A stretch of DNA of 64,000 bases from the NCBI RefSeq assembly GCF_900103365.1, contig NZ_LT629703.1:992001-1056000 (forward strand), written 5' to 3'. The notes beneath the pieces were generated by a model, which was given only the letters and a program-made list of their open reading frames with translations, did not search any database and had not been told where the DNA came from. Positions 45,782 to 53,810 of the stretch are shown here, piece by piece. The translations under genes were made by a program, and so were the position numbers. Positions within the stretch are counted from its first letter, which is position 1, and every line of letters starts with the position of its first letter. The stretch comes from Afipia sp. GAS231 (GTDB taxonomy: Bacteria > Pseudomonadota > Alphaproteobacteria > Rhizobiales > Xanthobacteraceae).

Positions 45782-47089
45782 CTACCCCAATCGCCACACC
45801 GTCATCGGCTTGTCATAGCCTCGCACCGGAACGTCGCCGAGCGAAACCGCATCGCGGCATTCCTCTCCGAGCGCGTCATGAACCGCTTGCGAGATCAGGA
45901 ACTGCGAATTGAAATCCTTGTTGAGCGCTTCGAGCCGCGCGGCGAAGTTCACGGTGTCGCCGATCACGGTGTATTCCTTGCGCCGCGGCGAGCCGATATT
46001 GCCGGCGACCACTTCGCCAAAATGAACGCCGATGCCGATCCGCAGTGGCCAACTGGTCGCCTTGTTGACGCGGTCGTTGGCCTCGAGCATCTCGCGCGCC
46101 GCGGCAACCGCCTGATGCGCGGCGTCGTGCGCCTCCAACGGCGCGCCGAACAGCGCCAGGAATCCGTCGCCGAGAAACTTGTTCACGATGCCGCCGTGGC
46201 GATCGAGAATATCGACCAGCACCGCGAATGCGCCATCGAGCCGGTCCACCACCTCCTGCGGCGAACGTGAGCTCGCCCCGGCGGTAAAGCTGCGGAAATC
46301 GACGAACATGACAGCGACGCGGCGGATGTCGCTGCCGGTGCCGGCACCTTCCGCCATCAACCGCGCGACCACCTGCGGCGAGACGTGCTGGCCGAACAGG
46401 TTGGTGACACGGTCGCGCGCGGTCGAGGCCATGATGCTGGCGGCGAATTGCCGGCGCAACTGCACCGCCACGGCGCCAGCCAGCATGCCGCAGATCAACA
46501 CCATCACGCTGCGCACGGAGTGATAGTAGAGATCGGGCGCGGGATCGGCGCTGCCGGCACGATGATAGAACATCGCCATGTAGAACAGCTCGGCGGCCGC
46601 GACGAAGCCGGTAAAGGTCGAGAGCCAGAAATCCAGCCGCAACGTCGAGAGAATGATGAAGATGAAATAGGTCAGCGGCGCCACGAAGCCGAGCGCCTCG
46701 ACCGGTCCCATGCTGTCGATGTGCATCGCCAGCGCCAGTGTCGGCATCGAGGTTTCGATCAGTACGCCGAGATAGCGTCGATAGACCGGCAAATCGCGGT
46801 CCAGCCTCAGATACCGGCTGATGCTAGTGTGGACCCAGAGCTCGAACAGGATGAACGGGATCAGGATGCTGTAAAGGTCAGACGGCTTGAGCCGGCCATG
46901 CCAGAGATGTTCGACCGCATAGGGGTCGATGGTATGAAGGATCAGAATCGAGGCCACCAGAATCGCAGTCGTTCCGATCAGGGCCTTGACCCGGATCAGC
47001 TCGGTGCGCATCACCTGCTGCATCAAGGCATGCTGAAACTCGGCGGATACCGCCGAGTCCTGCGCCTTATTTCCCAACAACCCCAGCAT
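45782..47089 (-). CDS. Membrane-bound class III adenylate/guanylate cyclase
   Basis: The 435-residue protein has about six membrane segments in its first 210 residues (TAILVASILILH, LYSILIPFILFELWV, ALGFVAPLTYFIFIIL and others), then a short linker and a class III cyclase domain. That domain shows VMFVDFRSFTAG near 263 (metal Asp), FLGDGFLALFGAP near 307 and IGDTVNFAARLEALN near 384 with transition-state Asn and Arg. It should make cAMP or cGMP. The start is ATG 47089 with AGGGA six bases upstream; an ATG two codons earlier overlaps that site. Confidence 0.87.
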   Translation of the reverse strand: MLGLLGNKAQDSAVSAEFQHALMQQVMRTELIRVKALIGTTAILVASILILHTIDPYAVEHLWHGRLKPSDLYSILIPFILFELWVHTSISRYLRLDRDLPVYRRYLGVLIETSMPTLALAMHIDSMGPVEALGFVAPLTYFIFIILSTLRLDFWLSTFTGFVAAAELFYMAMFYHRAGSADPAPDLYYHSVRSVMVLICGMLAGAVAVQLRRQFAASIMASTARDRVTNLFGQHVSPQVVARLMAEGAGTGSDIRRVAVMFVDFRSFTAGASSRSPQEVVDRLDGAFAVLVDILDRHGGIVNKFLGDGFLALFGAPLEAHDAAHQAVAAAREMLEANDRVNKATSWPLRIGIGVHFGEVVAGNIGSPRRKEYTVIGDTVNFAARLEALNKDFNSQFLISQAVHDALGEECRDAVSLGDVPVRGYDKPMTVWRLG

Positions 47090-47101
47090 TTTCATTCCCT
47101 G

Positions 47102-47181
47102 GTCATTCCGGGGCGGCTCGAAGAGCCGAACCCGAAATCTCGAACTTCCGGGTTCGATGCTTTGCATCGCCCCGGAATGAC
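47102..47181. repeat. Intergenic palindromic repeat, family B
   Basis: The arms GTCATTCCGGGGCGGCTCG and GCATCGCCCCGGAATGAC lie around GAACCCGAAATCTC / CTTCCGGGTTCG. It lies between the cyclase gene start and the permease gene end. Confidence 0.86.
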
Positions 47182-47195
47182 TGACCGATATTGCA

Positions 47196-48362
47196 TCAAT
47201 CCAGCGTGCGACGGAAGCGCGTCACGGCGATCGTCATGGCCAGTAGCATCAATGCCATAAGTGCAATCGTGTCATACTGCAAATTCTGGATGGTGGCGCC
47301 CTTCAGCATGATGGCGCGGACGATGCGAACGTAATGTGTCAGCGGCAGGCCCTCGCCGATATATTGCGCCCAGACCGGCATGCCCGCGAACGGAAACATG
47401 AATCCGGACAACAAAATACTCGGCAAGAAGAACATCATCGACAACTGCATCGCCTGCAACTGGTTCTGCACGATGGTCGAGAAGGTGTAGCCGATCGCGA
47501 GATTCGTGGTGATGAACAGCGTCGACAGCAGCGCCAGCGTGAACAGGCTGCCGAGGATCGGCACCCCGAACAACAACACCCCGATCCCGACGATCAGCGT
47601 CGCCTGAACGAATCCGACGATCACATAGGGCACGATCTTGCCGAACATCACCTCGACCGGCTTGATCGGCATCGACAGCAGGCTTTCCATGGTGCCGCGC
47701 TCGATCTCGCGCGTCACCGACAGCGCGGTGAAGATCAGCATGGTCATGGTCAGGATGGTGCCGACCAGGCCCGGCACGATGTTGAGCCGCGACGAGCCCG
47801 CCGGGTTATAGCGGGCGTGGGCGCGGATCTCGAACGGCATCGACGGCGGATCACCGGCCTGGAGATCGTGCGCCAGCGCGGTCTGCACGACGCCGCCGAG
47901 CGTCCCGAGCGCCGAACCCGCCGCCACCGGATCGGTCGCATCGGCCGCGACCAATAGCGCCGGCTTGTCGCCGCGCCGCACCGAACGCTCGAAGCCGCGC
48001 GGGATTTCGACGCCGAACAGCACCTTGCCCGACTGCAGGAGATCGTCAAACTCGGCGACGCTGTGAACCTCGCGGGTGAAGCGGAAATAGGCAGTGTTTT
48101 CGATCGCCTTCAGCACAGAGCGCGCGAGATCGCTGTCCTCCTGCAGCAACACCGCCGTCGGCAGGTTGCGCGGCGTGGTGTTGATGGCAAAGCCGAACAG
48201 GACGAGCTGCATCACCGGCAGCATCACGATCATCGCGAACGAGACCCGGTCGCGGCGAAGCTGGATGAATTCCTTGACCAGCATCGCATAGCTGCGCCAC
48301 CAGAAGCCGAACGGCGGCTCCTTGATGTCGTGGCTCTGGCGATAGGCTTCGTTCGCACTCAT
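47196..48362 (-). CDS. ABC-2 type transporter permease (YbhS/YbhR-like)
   Basis: The 388-residue protein has an N-terminal membrane helix (FAMIVMLPVMQLVLFGFAIN near 45), a large periplasmic region of about 150 residues and five more helices near the C-terminus. It has the ABC-2 signature region REIERGTMESLLSMPIKPVE near 217. With the upstream ATPase and HlyD-like lipoprotein it matches the YbhGFSR type of drug/metabolite exporter, but only one permease gene is present, so it may homodimerise. Its ATG overlaps the ATPase stop in ATGA form; the longer frame to 48440 is a shadow. Confidence 0.9.
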   Translation of the reverse strand: MSANEAYRQSHDIKEPPFGFWWRSYAMLVKEFIQLRRDRVSFAMIVMLPVMQLVLFGFAINTTPRNLPTAVLLQEDSDLARSVLKAIENTAYFRFTREVHSVAEFDDLLQSGKVLFGVEIPRGFERSVRRGDKPALLVAADATDPVAAGSALGTLGGVVQTALAHDLQAGDPPSMPFEIRAHARYNPAGSSRLNIVPGLVGTILTMTMLIFTALSVTREIERGTMESLLSMPIKPVEVMFGKIVPYVIVGFVQATLIVGIGVLLFGVPILGSLFTLALLSTLFITTNLAIGYTFSTIVQNQLQAMQLSMMFFLPSILLSGFMFPFAGMPVWAQYIGEGLPLTHYVRIVRAIMLKGATIQNLQYDTIALMALMLLAMTIAVTRFRRTLD

Positions 48363-49309
48363 TGGAAATTGTCCTTTGAGCGGCTCATCAGGTCGATGAA
48401 CACGTCCTCCAGCGAGGGCTCGCTGGGCTGGAAGTGCCACCCCTTGCCGTCACGATAGCGCGCGACGGTCGCTTCGAGCGCGGATTTGTCGCGGCCGGAG
48501 ACATGCAGGCTGGTGCCGAACGGCGCCACCGTGTCGATGCCGGGCTTGCCGGTGAGTTCTGCGGAGAGCGCATTGAGATCGTCGCCGGTGACGGTGTAGG
48601 TCGACAGCGCCGATTTCGCGATCACCTCCTCCACGGTGCCGTGCGCCAGCAGGTGGCCATAGGCGATATAAGCGATCTCGTGACAGCGCTCGGCCTCGTC
48701 CATGTAATGGGTGGAGACCAGCACCGTCAGCCCTTCAGCGGCCAGCGCATGAATCTCGTTCCAGAAATCGCGCCGCGCCTTGGGATCGACGCCAGCGGTC
48801 GGCTCGTCCAGCAACAGCAGTTGCGGATTGGGCAAGGTGCAGGCGCCGAGCGCCAATCGCTGCTTCCAGCCGCCGGAGAGCTCGCCGGCGAGCTGCTCCT
48901 CGCGGCCGGTGAGACCAATGCGCTTGATCATCTCGCGCGCGGCGCTTTTCGCATTGCGCATGCCGTAGAGCCGCGCCACGAATTCCAGGTTCTCCCGCAC
49001 CGAGAGGTCCTGATACAGGCTAAAGCGCTGCGTCATGTAGCCGACCTGGCGCTTGATCTTGTCGGCGTCGCGGCGGATGTCGTAGCCGAGGCAGGTGCCA
49101 TCGCCGGCATCCGGCGTCAGCAGGCCGCACAGCATGCGGATCGTCGTGGTCTTGCCGGAGCCGTTCGGGCCGAGGAAGCCGTAGATGGTGCCGCGCTTCA
49201 CCTGCATCGACAGGTCATGCACGACCTCGCGACCGCTGAACGATTTCGAAAGACCCGCGACATCGATGGCGATGTCGATGTCGGGCGCTGATGCCGGCGC
49301 TGAGCTCAT
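48359..49309 (-). CDS. ABC transporter ATP-binding protein (drug-export type)
   Basis: The 316-residue ATPase has Walker A GPNGSGKTTT near 45, MTQRFSLYQDLSVRENLEF near 100, signature LSGGWKQR near 145, Walker B LLLLDEPTAGVD near 168 and STHYMDEAERC H-loop. The C-terminal 80 residues form the CcmA/YbhF-like extension. It energises the ABC-2 permease encoded downstream. Both ends overlap their neighbours by four bases (ATGA), so all four genes of this operon are translationally coupled. Confidence 0.92.
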   Translation of the reverse strand: MSSAPASAPDIDIAIDVAGLSKSFSGREVVHDLSMQVKRGTIYGFLGPNGSGKTTTIRMLCGLLTPDAGDGTCLGYDIRRDADKIKRQVGYMTQRFSLYQDLSVRENLEFVARLYGMRNAKSAAREMIKRIGLTGREEQLAGELSGGWKQRLALGACTLPNPQLLLLDEPTAGVDPKARRDFWNEIHALAAEGLTVLVSTHYMDEAERCHEIAYIAYGHLLAHGTVEEVIAKSALSTYTVTGDDLNALSAELTGKPGIDTVAPFGTSLHVSGRDKSALEATVARYRDGKGWHFQPSEPSLEDVFIDLMSRSKDNFQ

Positions 49310-50091
49310 CGCTTGTCCGCCACCGGTGTGCGGGCATTGAAGAATACGCTGATCGGCTGGCCGACGCGCAAACTGTCCGGCCGGCTCGGCCGCGCCTGGA
49401 TCAGATAGACCAGCTTGTTGCGCTCATCGAGGCTGTAGATGACAGGCGGGGTATATTCGGCCGTGGTCGCGATGAAGTAGATCTTTGCGGTGAGGTCGGC
49501 TGCGCAGTTGTCGCAGGTGACCTTCACCTCGTCGCCGATCGCAAGTTTCGGCAGCTCGGTCTCGGGCACGAAGAAGCGCAGCTTCATGTTGCCGGGCGGC
49601 ATGATCGACACCACCGGCCGTTGCGCCGCCACCATCTCGCCTTCGCGGAAATAGATCTGCTGGATGGTGCCGGCGATCGGTGCAAAGCCGCTGCGCCGCG
49701 CCAACCGGGTCTGCGAGGTATTGACGCGGGCTTCCGCCACGCGCAGCGCCGAGACCGCGGAGTCGAGGGTGGCCTGCGTGCCCGAGCCGGTCTTGCTCAG
49801 CGAGGCGGCGCGGTCATAGCTCTGCTGCGCATTGGCCAGCGTGGCGTTGTTCTGGTTGAGATCGGCCTGCTGCAGATCGTCGTCGACGGTGTAGAGCGGC
49901 GCGCCGGGCTTGACCTCGTCGCCCTCGCGGACGTTGAGTTTGGTCACGCGGCCGGATTCATCGGGGCTGACGAAGATCATATCGGCCTCGACCCAGCCCT
50001 GAAAGCCGGGATCCTTGCGCTCGTTGCAGCCCGCCAGCATGGCGGCCAGCCCCAGCGCGGTCGCGACTGCTCTTGCTTGCGACGAAGTCAT
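49306..50091 (-). CDS. HlyD family membrane-fusion lipoprotein
   Basis: The 261-residue protein has a lipoprotein signal (ALGLAAMLAGC, Cys22 as the lipid site), a lipoyl/barrel-type segment (GWVEADMIFVSPDESGRVTK near 32, GDEVKPGAPLYTVDDDLQQA near 58), a helical hairpin of coiled-coil nature (about 75-135), and a return barrel (SGFAPIAGTIQQIYFREGEM near 134). It would link the inner-membrane ABC transporter to an outer-membrane duct such as a TolC-like protein, which is not encoded here. Confidence 0.9.
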   Translation of the reverse strand: MTSSQARAVATALGLAAMLAGCNERKDPGFQGWVEADMIFVSPDESGRVTKLNVREGDEVKPGAPLYTVDDDLQQADLNQNNATLANAQQSYDRAASLSKTGSGTQATLDSAVSALRVAEARVNTSQTRLARRSGFAPIAGTIQQIYFREGEMVAAQRPVVSIMPPGNMKLRFFVPETELPKLAIGDEVKVTCDNCAADLTAKIYFIATTAEYTPPVIYSLDERNKLVYLIQARPSRPDSLRVGQPISVFFNARTPVADKR

Positions 50092-50750
50092 GCCGTCCTC
50101 CGTTCGCCAAAAATCAGGTCGAGATGCACGCGAAACATCTCGAGTGCATCCAGTGGCGCGTGTTTACTGAAGAGGCTTTGCCAGATTACGGCGATCATTG
50201 CCGGCGCCACCAGGATCTGCGGGAAGCGCGCGAGATTTTTGTTCGAGATTTCGCCACGCGCGATTCCGAGTTCGATCATGGCGCGCATGCCGGCAAGGCC
50301 GCGCGAGACCACCTCGCGGTAGTAGAAGTCGGCAACCGCAGGAAAGCGCGGCCCCTCCGCCATGATCAGCCGCACGATGTCGCCGCGCCGCGTCGTCACC
50401 ACCTGCTCGATGAAAGTCCTGACAAAGCCCTCCACCATGTCGCGCACCGTGGCGCCGGGCCGCGGCGGCGTGGCGCCAAGGCTCATGACCAGCGGCACGA
50501 TCGCGGTGCGGATCAATTCCTCGAACATCGATTCCTTGTCCTTGAAGTGCAGGTAGATCGTGCCCTTGGCTACGCCGGCGCGTTTGGCGACGTCGTCGAG
50601 CCGCGTCGCCGCAAAGCCGCGCGCGATGAATTCCTCCATCGCCGCCTCGACGATCGCCCCCCGCCGCTCCGCCGCGCGCTCGGCGCGGTTGGGAGCGGGC
50701 TGCGCGGCCGGGCGCTTTGGCGAGACCTTTTTGGGTGCTGTTTTTGTCAT
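50088..50750 (-). CDS. TetR/AcrR family repressor of the efflux operon
   Basis: The 220-residue protein has a basic Pro/Ala-rich lead (1-22), the TetR helix-turn-helix (RGAIVEAAMEEFIARGFAAT, then RLDDVAKRAGVAKGTIYLHF), and a ligand-binding helical domain. It is the first gene of the TetR-HlyD-ATPase-permease operon, whose stop overlaps the HlyD ATG. A perfect inverted repeat at 50760-50779, nine bases upstream of the start codon, lies inside the predicted promoter, so it should repress its own operon until a drug or metabolite binds. Confidence 0.92.
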   Translation of the reverse strand: MTKTAPKKVSPKRPAAQPAPNRAERAAERRGAIVEAAMEEFIARGFAATRLDDVAKRAGVAKGTIYLHFKDKESMFEELIRTAIVPLVMSLGATPPRPGATVRDMVEGFVRTFIEQVVTTRRGDIVRLIMAEGPRFPAVADFYYREVVSRGLAGMRAMIELGIARGEISNKNLARFPQILVAPAMIAVIWQSLFSKHAPLDALEMFRVHLDLIFGERRTA

Positions 50751-50759
50751 TGCTTAAAT

Positions 50760-50785
50760 ATGACTGACTGGTCAGTCATTGTCAA
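50760..50785 (-). promoter_or_regulatory. TetR operator embedded in the efflux-operon promoter
   Basis: ATGACTGAC at 50760-50768 and GTCAGTCAT at 50771-50779 are perfect inverse copies with a two-base centre. On the minus strand TTGACA (50785-50780) directly abuts the palindrome, and an A+T-rich segment (CATATTTAAG) follows it, so the palindrome fills the spacer between -35 and -10. Binding here would block RNA polymerase. Confidence 0.8.
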
Positions 50786-50857
50786 GAAGCTGGGTTTCAA
50801 TGCAATTTCACATCGGCGTCATTGGTGATCATTCACATCGTTCCAAAGACTTATCCC

Positions 50858-50972
50858 GTCATTTGCGAGCCAACGGGTCGGGCGAATGCCCGCCCGATGA
50901 CAGGCTCCGCGAAGCAATCCATTCTTTCTTCACGTGGAGAGATGGATTGCGTCACTCCGTTCGCAATGACGG
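50858..50972. repeat. Degenerate family A palindromic repeat
   Basis: GTCATTTGCGAG near the left and CGTTCGCAATGACGG at the right enclose AAGCAATCCATTC / GATGGATTGC. Extra sequence (GGGTCGGGCGAATGCCCGCCC, itself partly palindromic) is inserted in the left arm. Confidence 0.65.
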
Positions 50973-50976
50973 CGCC

Positions 50977-51057
50977 GTAGGATGGGTGGAGCGCAGCGAT
51001 ACCCATCGCTTCACCGGTAGTGTTGATGGGTATCGCTGTGCTCAACCCATCCTTGTA
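50977..51057. repeat. Intergenic palindromic repeat, family F
   Basis: GTAGGATGGGTGGAGCGCAG and CTGTGCTCAACCCATCCTTG face each other around GCGATACCCATC / GATGGGTATCGC. Only this copy is in the window. It joins the degenerate family A copy to the IS110 leader. Confidence 0.7.
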
Positions 51058-51059
51058 AT

Positions 51060-51261
51060 AGCAAAATCGATTATTGTCGGTGTGTTCCGAAAGGAATGGC
51101 CTGCCACGGACGGCAATCCGCGGCAGGCCGCTGGCGATCGGATCGTACCCATCCAGAGCCACTTTTGGCTGCTCCGTAGCGAGATCGTCGTCAGCACCTT
51201 CATCGGACCCGGATGGTTGCCGGAACAACTTGGTTCGCTTCACAAGGCAGGGTCGACGAAG
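51060..51261 (+). ncRNA. Candidate IS110 bridge RNA leader
   Basis: The non-coding stretch before the IS110 recombinase contains a strong stem-loop. GGCCTGCC at 51098-51105 pairs with GGCAGGCC at 51122-51129, and inside it CGGA pairs with TCCG around CGGCAA. In the IS110 group the left end is known to be transcribed into a bridge RNA that specifies target and donor DNA. The match is positional and structural only; the guide loops were not identified. Confidence 0.35.
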
Positions 51262-52209
51262 ATGACACAGATTATCATAACGACGGCTGGAATCGATACG
51301 TCCAAGTCCAAACTGGACATCGCAGTTCACGATCGTGCCGAGCGTTGGCAGGTCGCAAACGTCTTGCCTGGCTGGCGAGCCCTTGCCGGTTACCTAGCCA
51401 AGGCCGGCGTGACGCGCGTCGGCATCGAGGCGACCGGCGGGTATGAACGTGGTGTGGTGGAGCATTTACGCGAGGCAGGCTTTACCGTGCTGGTGCTGCA
51501 GCCGATCCAGGTCAAGGCGTTTGGCCGGGTGCATCTGTGCCGCGCCAAGAACGATGCGCTCGACGCGGTCTTGATCGCGGCTTGCACAGCAACGCTCGAT
51601 CCGCCGAAGACTACGCCAGATTCACGTCTGGCTGAATTGGCTGAAAATCTGACTTTCCTCGATCAAATCGATGAGGATCTCAGGCGCTTCAAGACCCGGC
51701 TGGAACATATCCACGAGCCTCGGTTGCGGCGAATGGTTCTTGGCGAAATTGCTCGATGGAACGCGCGACGGCTCGCCCAGGTTCGTTACATTGCCAAGCA
51801 ATTACGCTCTCACCCCGATCTCGCCGCTCGCTTTGATCTGGTGCTCAGTATTCCTGGAATCGGTGAGCGGACTGCACTGGCAATCATTATCCGTATGCCC
51901 GAGCTTGGTCGCGTGAGCCGGGAGGAAGCCGCAGCCCTCGCCGGACTTGCTCCCTTCGACAACGACAGCGGGCAGCAAAAAGGGCAACGCCACATCGCCG
52001 GCGGCCGAGCTCGCTTGCGGCGCTCCCTGTTCGCGGCAGCCCTCCCAGCAGTGTTCCGGTGGAACAAGGCCCTCACCATGCTCTACGCACGCCTAATAGC
52101 ATCCGGAAAGCATCATAACGCCGCACTCATCGCCTGCGCCCGCAAGCTCCTGATCTACGCCAACACCGTCGTTCAACGCGGTACCCCGTGGATCGAAAAA
52201 GATGCTTAG
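51262..52209 (+). CDS. IS110 family transposase (bridge recombinase type)
   Basis: The 315-residue protein has the N-terminal DEDD RuvC-like domain with Asp12 (GIDTSKSKLDIAV), Glu56 (GIEATGGYE), Asp98 and Asp101 (KNDALDAV). The C-terminal Tnp domain has VLSIPGIGERTALAI near 194, and Ser236 in NDSGQQKG corresponds to the catalytic serine. Length is normal and no frameshift is seen, so it may be active. ATG 51262 is used; the frame is open far upstream through the leader and repeats, which do not look coding. Confidence 0.92.
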   Translation: MTQIIITTAGIDTSKSKLDIAVHDRAERWQVANVLPGWRALAGYLAKAGVTRVGIEATGGYERGVVEHLREAGFTVLVLQPIQVKAFGRVHLCRAKNDALDAVLIAACTATLDPPKTTPDSRLAELAENLTFLDQIDEDLRRFKTRLEHIHEPRLRRMVLGEIARWNARRLAQVRYIAKQLRSHPDLAARFDLVLSIPGIGERTALAIIIRMPELGRVSREEAAALAGLAPFDNDSGQQKGQRHIAGGRARLRRSLFAAALPAVFRWNKALTMLYARLIASGKHHNAALIACARKLLIYANTVVQRGTPWIEKDA

Positions 52210-52381
52210 CTTTAATGGTTGCTACGAATCTCGAATACGTGTTCCGATCTCGCGGCGCGATGCCCCTACCCGCGATCCAGGCAGCAGCAATGCGCCGCGC
52301 GCGTTGCCCTCGGTGCGCGAACCTGCTGCAATGTCGGAAATCATCGGGCACAACAATCGCCCGGCACGGAGGAAAGCGCCG

Positions 52382-53221
52382 ATGGCCATTATCGATTCCC
52401 AGGTCCATGCCTATGAGGCGAATACGCCGAAGCGGCCCTGGCACACGGTGCCGAACTGGCCCGATCACGTCACCGGCGACGAGATGGTGGCGGCGATGGA
52501 CAAGGTCGGCGTCGACGGCGCGATCTTCATCTCCTCGTTTTCGATGTACCGCTACGACGCCAGCTATGCCGTGGACGTGCAACGCGCCCATCCCGGCCGG
52601 ATGGCGATCGTCAAGCCCGTCGACCCTGAGAACCCCGATGTGGCCGATGTCGTCGCCGAGTGGAAGAAGACGCCGGGCGCAGTCGGCATTCGCATCATGC
52701 TCACGAGAGAGAACCGCCGCACGCATGACCATCCCGGGCTCGACCGGATCGCGGCCGCGGCCGTCCGCTACGACTTTCCGGTCAACCTGCTGTGCTGGGA
52801 CAATGTGGACGAAGGCACGGCGCTGATCGATCGCCATCCCAACACCCGCTTCATCGTCGACCATCTCGGCATCCTGCAGCCACGCCAACCGCCGGCGCCG
52901 CTCGAACCCTGGGCCGATTTGCCAAAGGTGCTGGCACTCGCCAAGCGCCCGAACGCCGTGATCAAGGTCAGCGGCGCCTGCACGCTGTCGCGGCAGCCCT
53001 ACCCGTTCCCCGACATCTGGGATCCGCTGGCGCGCGTGTTCGACGCCTGGGGTTTCGATCGCTGCCTCTGGGGCACCGACTGGACCCGCGCGTTTGCCGT
53101 CGTCAACTACGAGCAGGCCGTGGTGCCGTTCCTCAAGACGGATCGGCTCAGCGCCACCGAGCGGGCAATGCTGATGGGCGGCGCCTGCGCCAAGGCCTAT
53201 GGCTGGTCACCGAAGAAGTAA
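52382..53221 (+). CDS. Amidohydrolase family 2 (metal-dependent hydrolase/decarboxylase)
   Basis: The 279-residue protein is an amidohydrolase_2 TIM barrel: MAIIDSQVHAYEANTPKRPW at the start (QVHAY in place of HxH), MDKVGVDGAIFISSFS near 40, TRFIVDHLGI near 155 with a metal His, and RCLWGTDWTR near 235 with the catalytic Asp. Relatives act as lactonases or ACMSD-like decarboxylases. The substrate is not known. The start at 52382 has GGAGGAA eight bases before it; an in-frame ATG at 52331 and the frame reaching back into the IS element are less likely. Confidence 0.87.
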   Translation: MAIIDSQVHAYEANTPKRPWHTVPNWPDHVTGDEMVAAMDKVGVDGAIFISSFSMYRYDASYAVDVQRAHPGRMAIVKPVDPENPDVADVVAEWKKTPGAVGIRIMLTRENRRTHDHPGLDRIAAAAVRYDFPVNLLCWDNVDEGTALIDRHPNTRFIVDHLGILQPRQPPAPLEPWADLPKVLALAKRPNAVIKVSGACTLSRQPYPFPDIWDPLARVFDAWGFDRCLWGTDWTRAFAVVNYEQAVVPFLKTDRLSATERAMLMGGACAKAYGWSPKK

Positions 53222-53283
53222 GGCGCAACGCCTGGAGCCTCTTCCGTTCCGATGGAATCGGAACGGGGCTCTAGGTTTTTGAT

Positions 53284-53334
53284 TTGACGCGTTTTCTTGA
53301 CGCGAACCGGTTTCCACTTCGCTGGAAAACGCTC
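53284..53334. repeat. Intergenic repeat, family E
   Basis: TTGACGCGTTTTCTTGACGC ... CACTTCGCTGGAAAACGCTC, with arms GCGTTTTC and GAAAACGC. Third copy in the window, between convergent genes. Confidence 0.86.
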
Positions 53335-53345
53335 CAGCTTCCTCG

Positions 53346-53597
53346 CTATACCGCGCGTCGCTCCGGCGAGATGTCGTGCGAATAGTGCGAACACTCGACC
53401 GCGACCGACAACGCAGCTTCTTTCAGTGCTGCCGGGTCACGCTCACCCTTGGCGGCGCGCGCAAGAATTTGCGAAGCCATGTCGGCCATCATTGTCGACG
53501 TACGCCTGGATTCCGGAAGCGCCGTGGCCGCATCGTCGAGGACTGCCTTCATCAATCCGATCAGCTCCGGCTGAAAAACCGCTCCAATGGTACCCAT
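53346..53597 (-). CDS. Small helical protein of unknown function
   Basis: This 83-residue protein is not a named family. It begins MGTIGAVFQPELIGLMKAVL and continues DDAATALPESRRTSTMMADM with ILARAAKGERDPAALKEAAL, so it is mostly helical, with a His/Cys-containing end (VECSHYSHD). Bradyrhizobial genomes carry similar short proteins. GAGGAG precedes ATG 53597. The ribosome-binding site is part of an inverted repeat in the leader (53601-53648) that would hide it in the RNA. Confidence 0.72.
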   Translation of the reverse strand: MGTIGAVFQPELIGLMKAVLDDAATALPESRRTSTMMADMASQILARAAKGERDPAALKEAALSVAVECSHYSHDISPERRAV

Positions 53598-53600
53598 CGC

Positions 53601-53648
53601 CGTCTCCTCACTCGCCCCCCCTCCTTTATTGTTGGGCAACAGGAGACG
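53601..53648 (-). promoter_or_regulatory. Leader hairpin that would mask the ribosome-binding site of the 83-residue gene
   Basis: In transcript direction the leader contains CGTCTCCT, a 32-base spacer with a small GTTG-CC-CAAC hairpin, and AGGAGACG, which includes the Shine-Dalgarno sequence three bases before the ATG. The 8-base match is perfect, so the RNA can fold to block translation. This could be a thermometer- or ligand-type switch. Confidence 0.45.
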
Positions 53649-53810
53649 TCTGTCTATCCAATACCGTACAAAGGTACGCGCAATTCGCCAGCGCGGACTC
53701 TTCGCTGCGATGCAGCGACCAGCGACGCCCTGCGCGCGCCAGCCGTGAAACTTCGACCCGTCGACGATCCCCTCAAGCGCCGCGCGCTCCACGAGCATCG
53801 CGGATCGGCG

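Larger units (their letters stand above)
51060..52230 (+). mobile_element. IS110 family insertion sequence (approximate limits)
   Basis: The element is recognised from its transposase gene at 51262-52209. IS110 elements carry no terminal inverted repeats and make little or no target duplication, so the limits cannot be read. I place the left end after the family F repeat because about 200 bases of structured non-coding sequence precede the gene, and the right end soon after the stop codon. It separates the efflux operon promoter from the amidohydrolase gene. Confidence 0.6.

Noticed and set aside
50779..51261. Upstream extension of the IS110 transposase frame (161 codons)
   Set aside because: It runs through the efflux promoter and two palindromic repeats and has no conserved domain.
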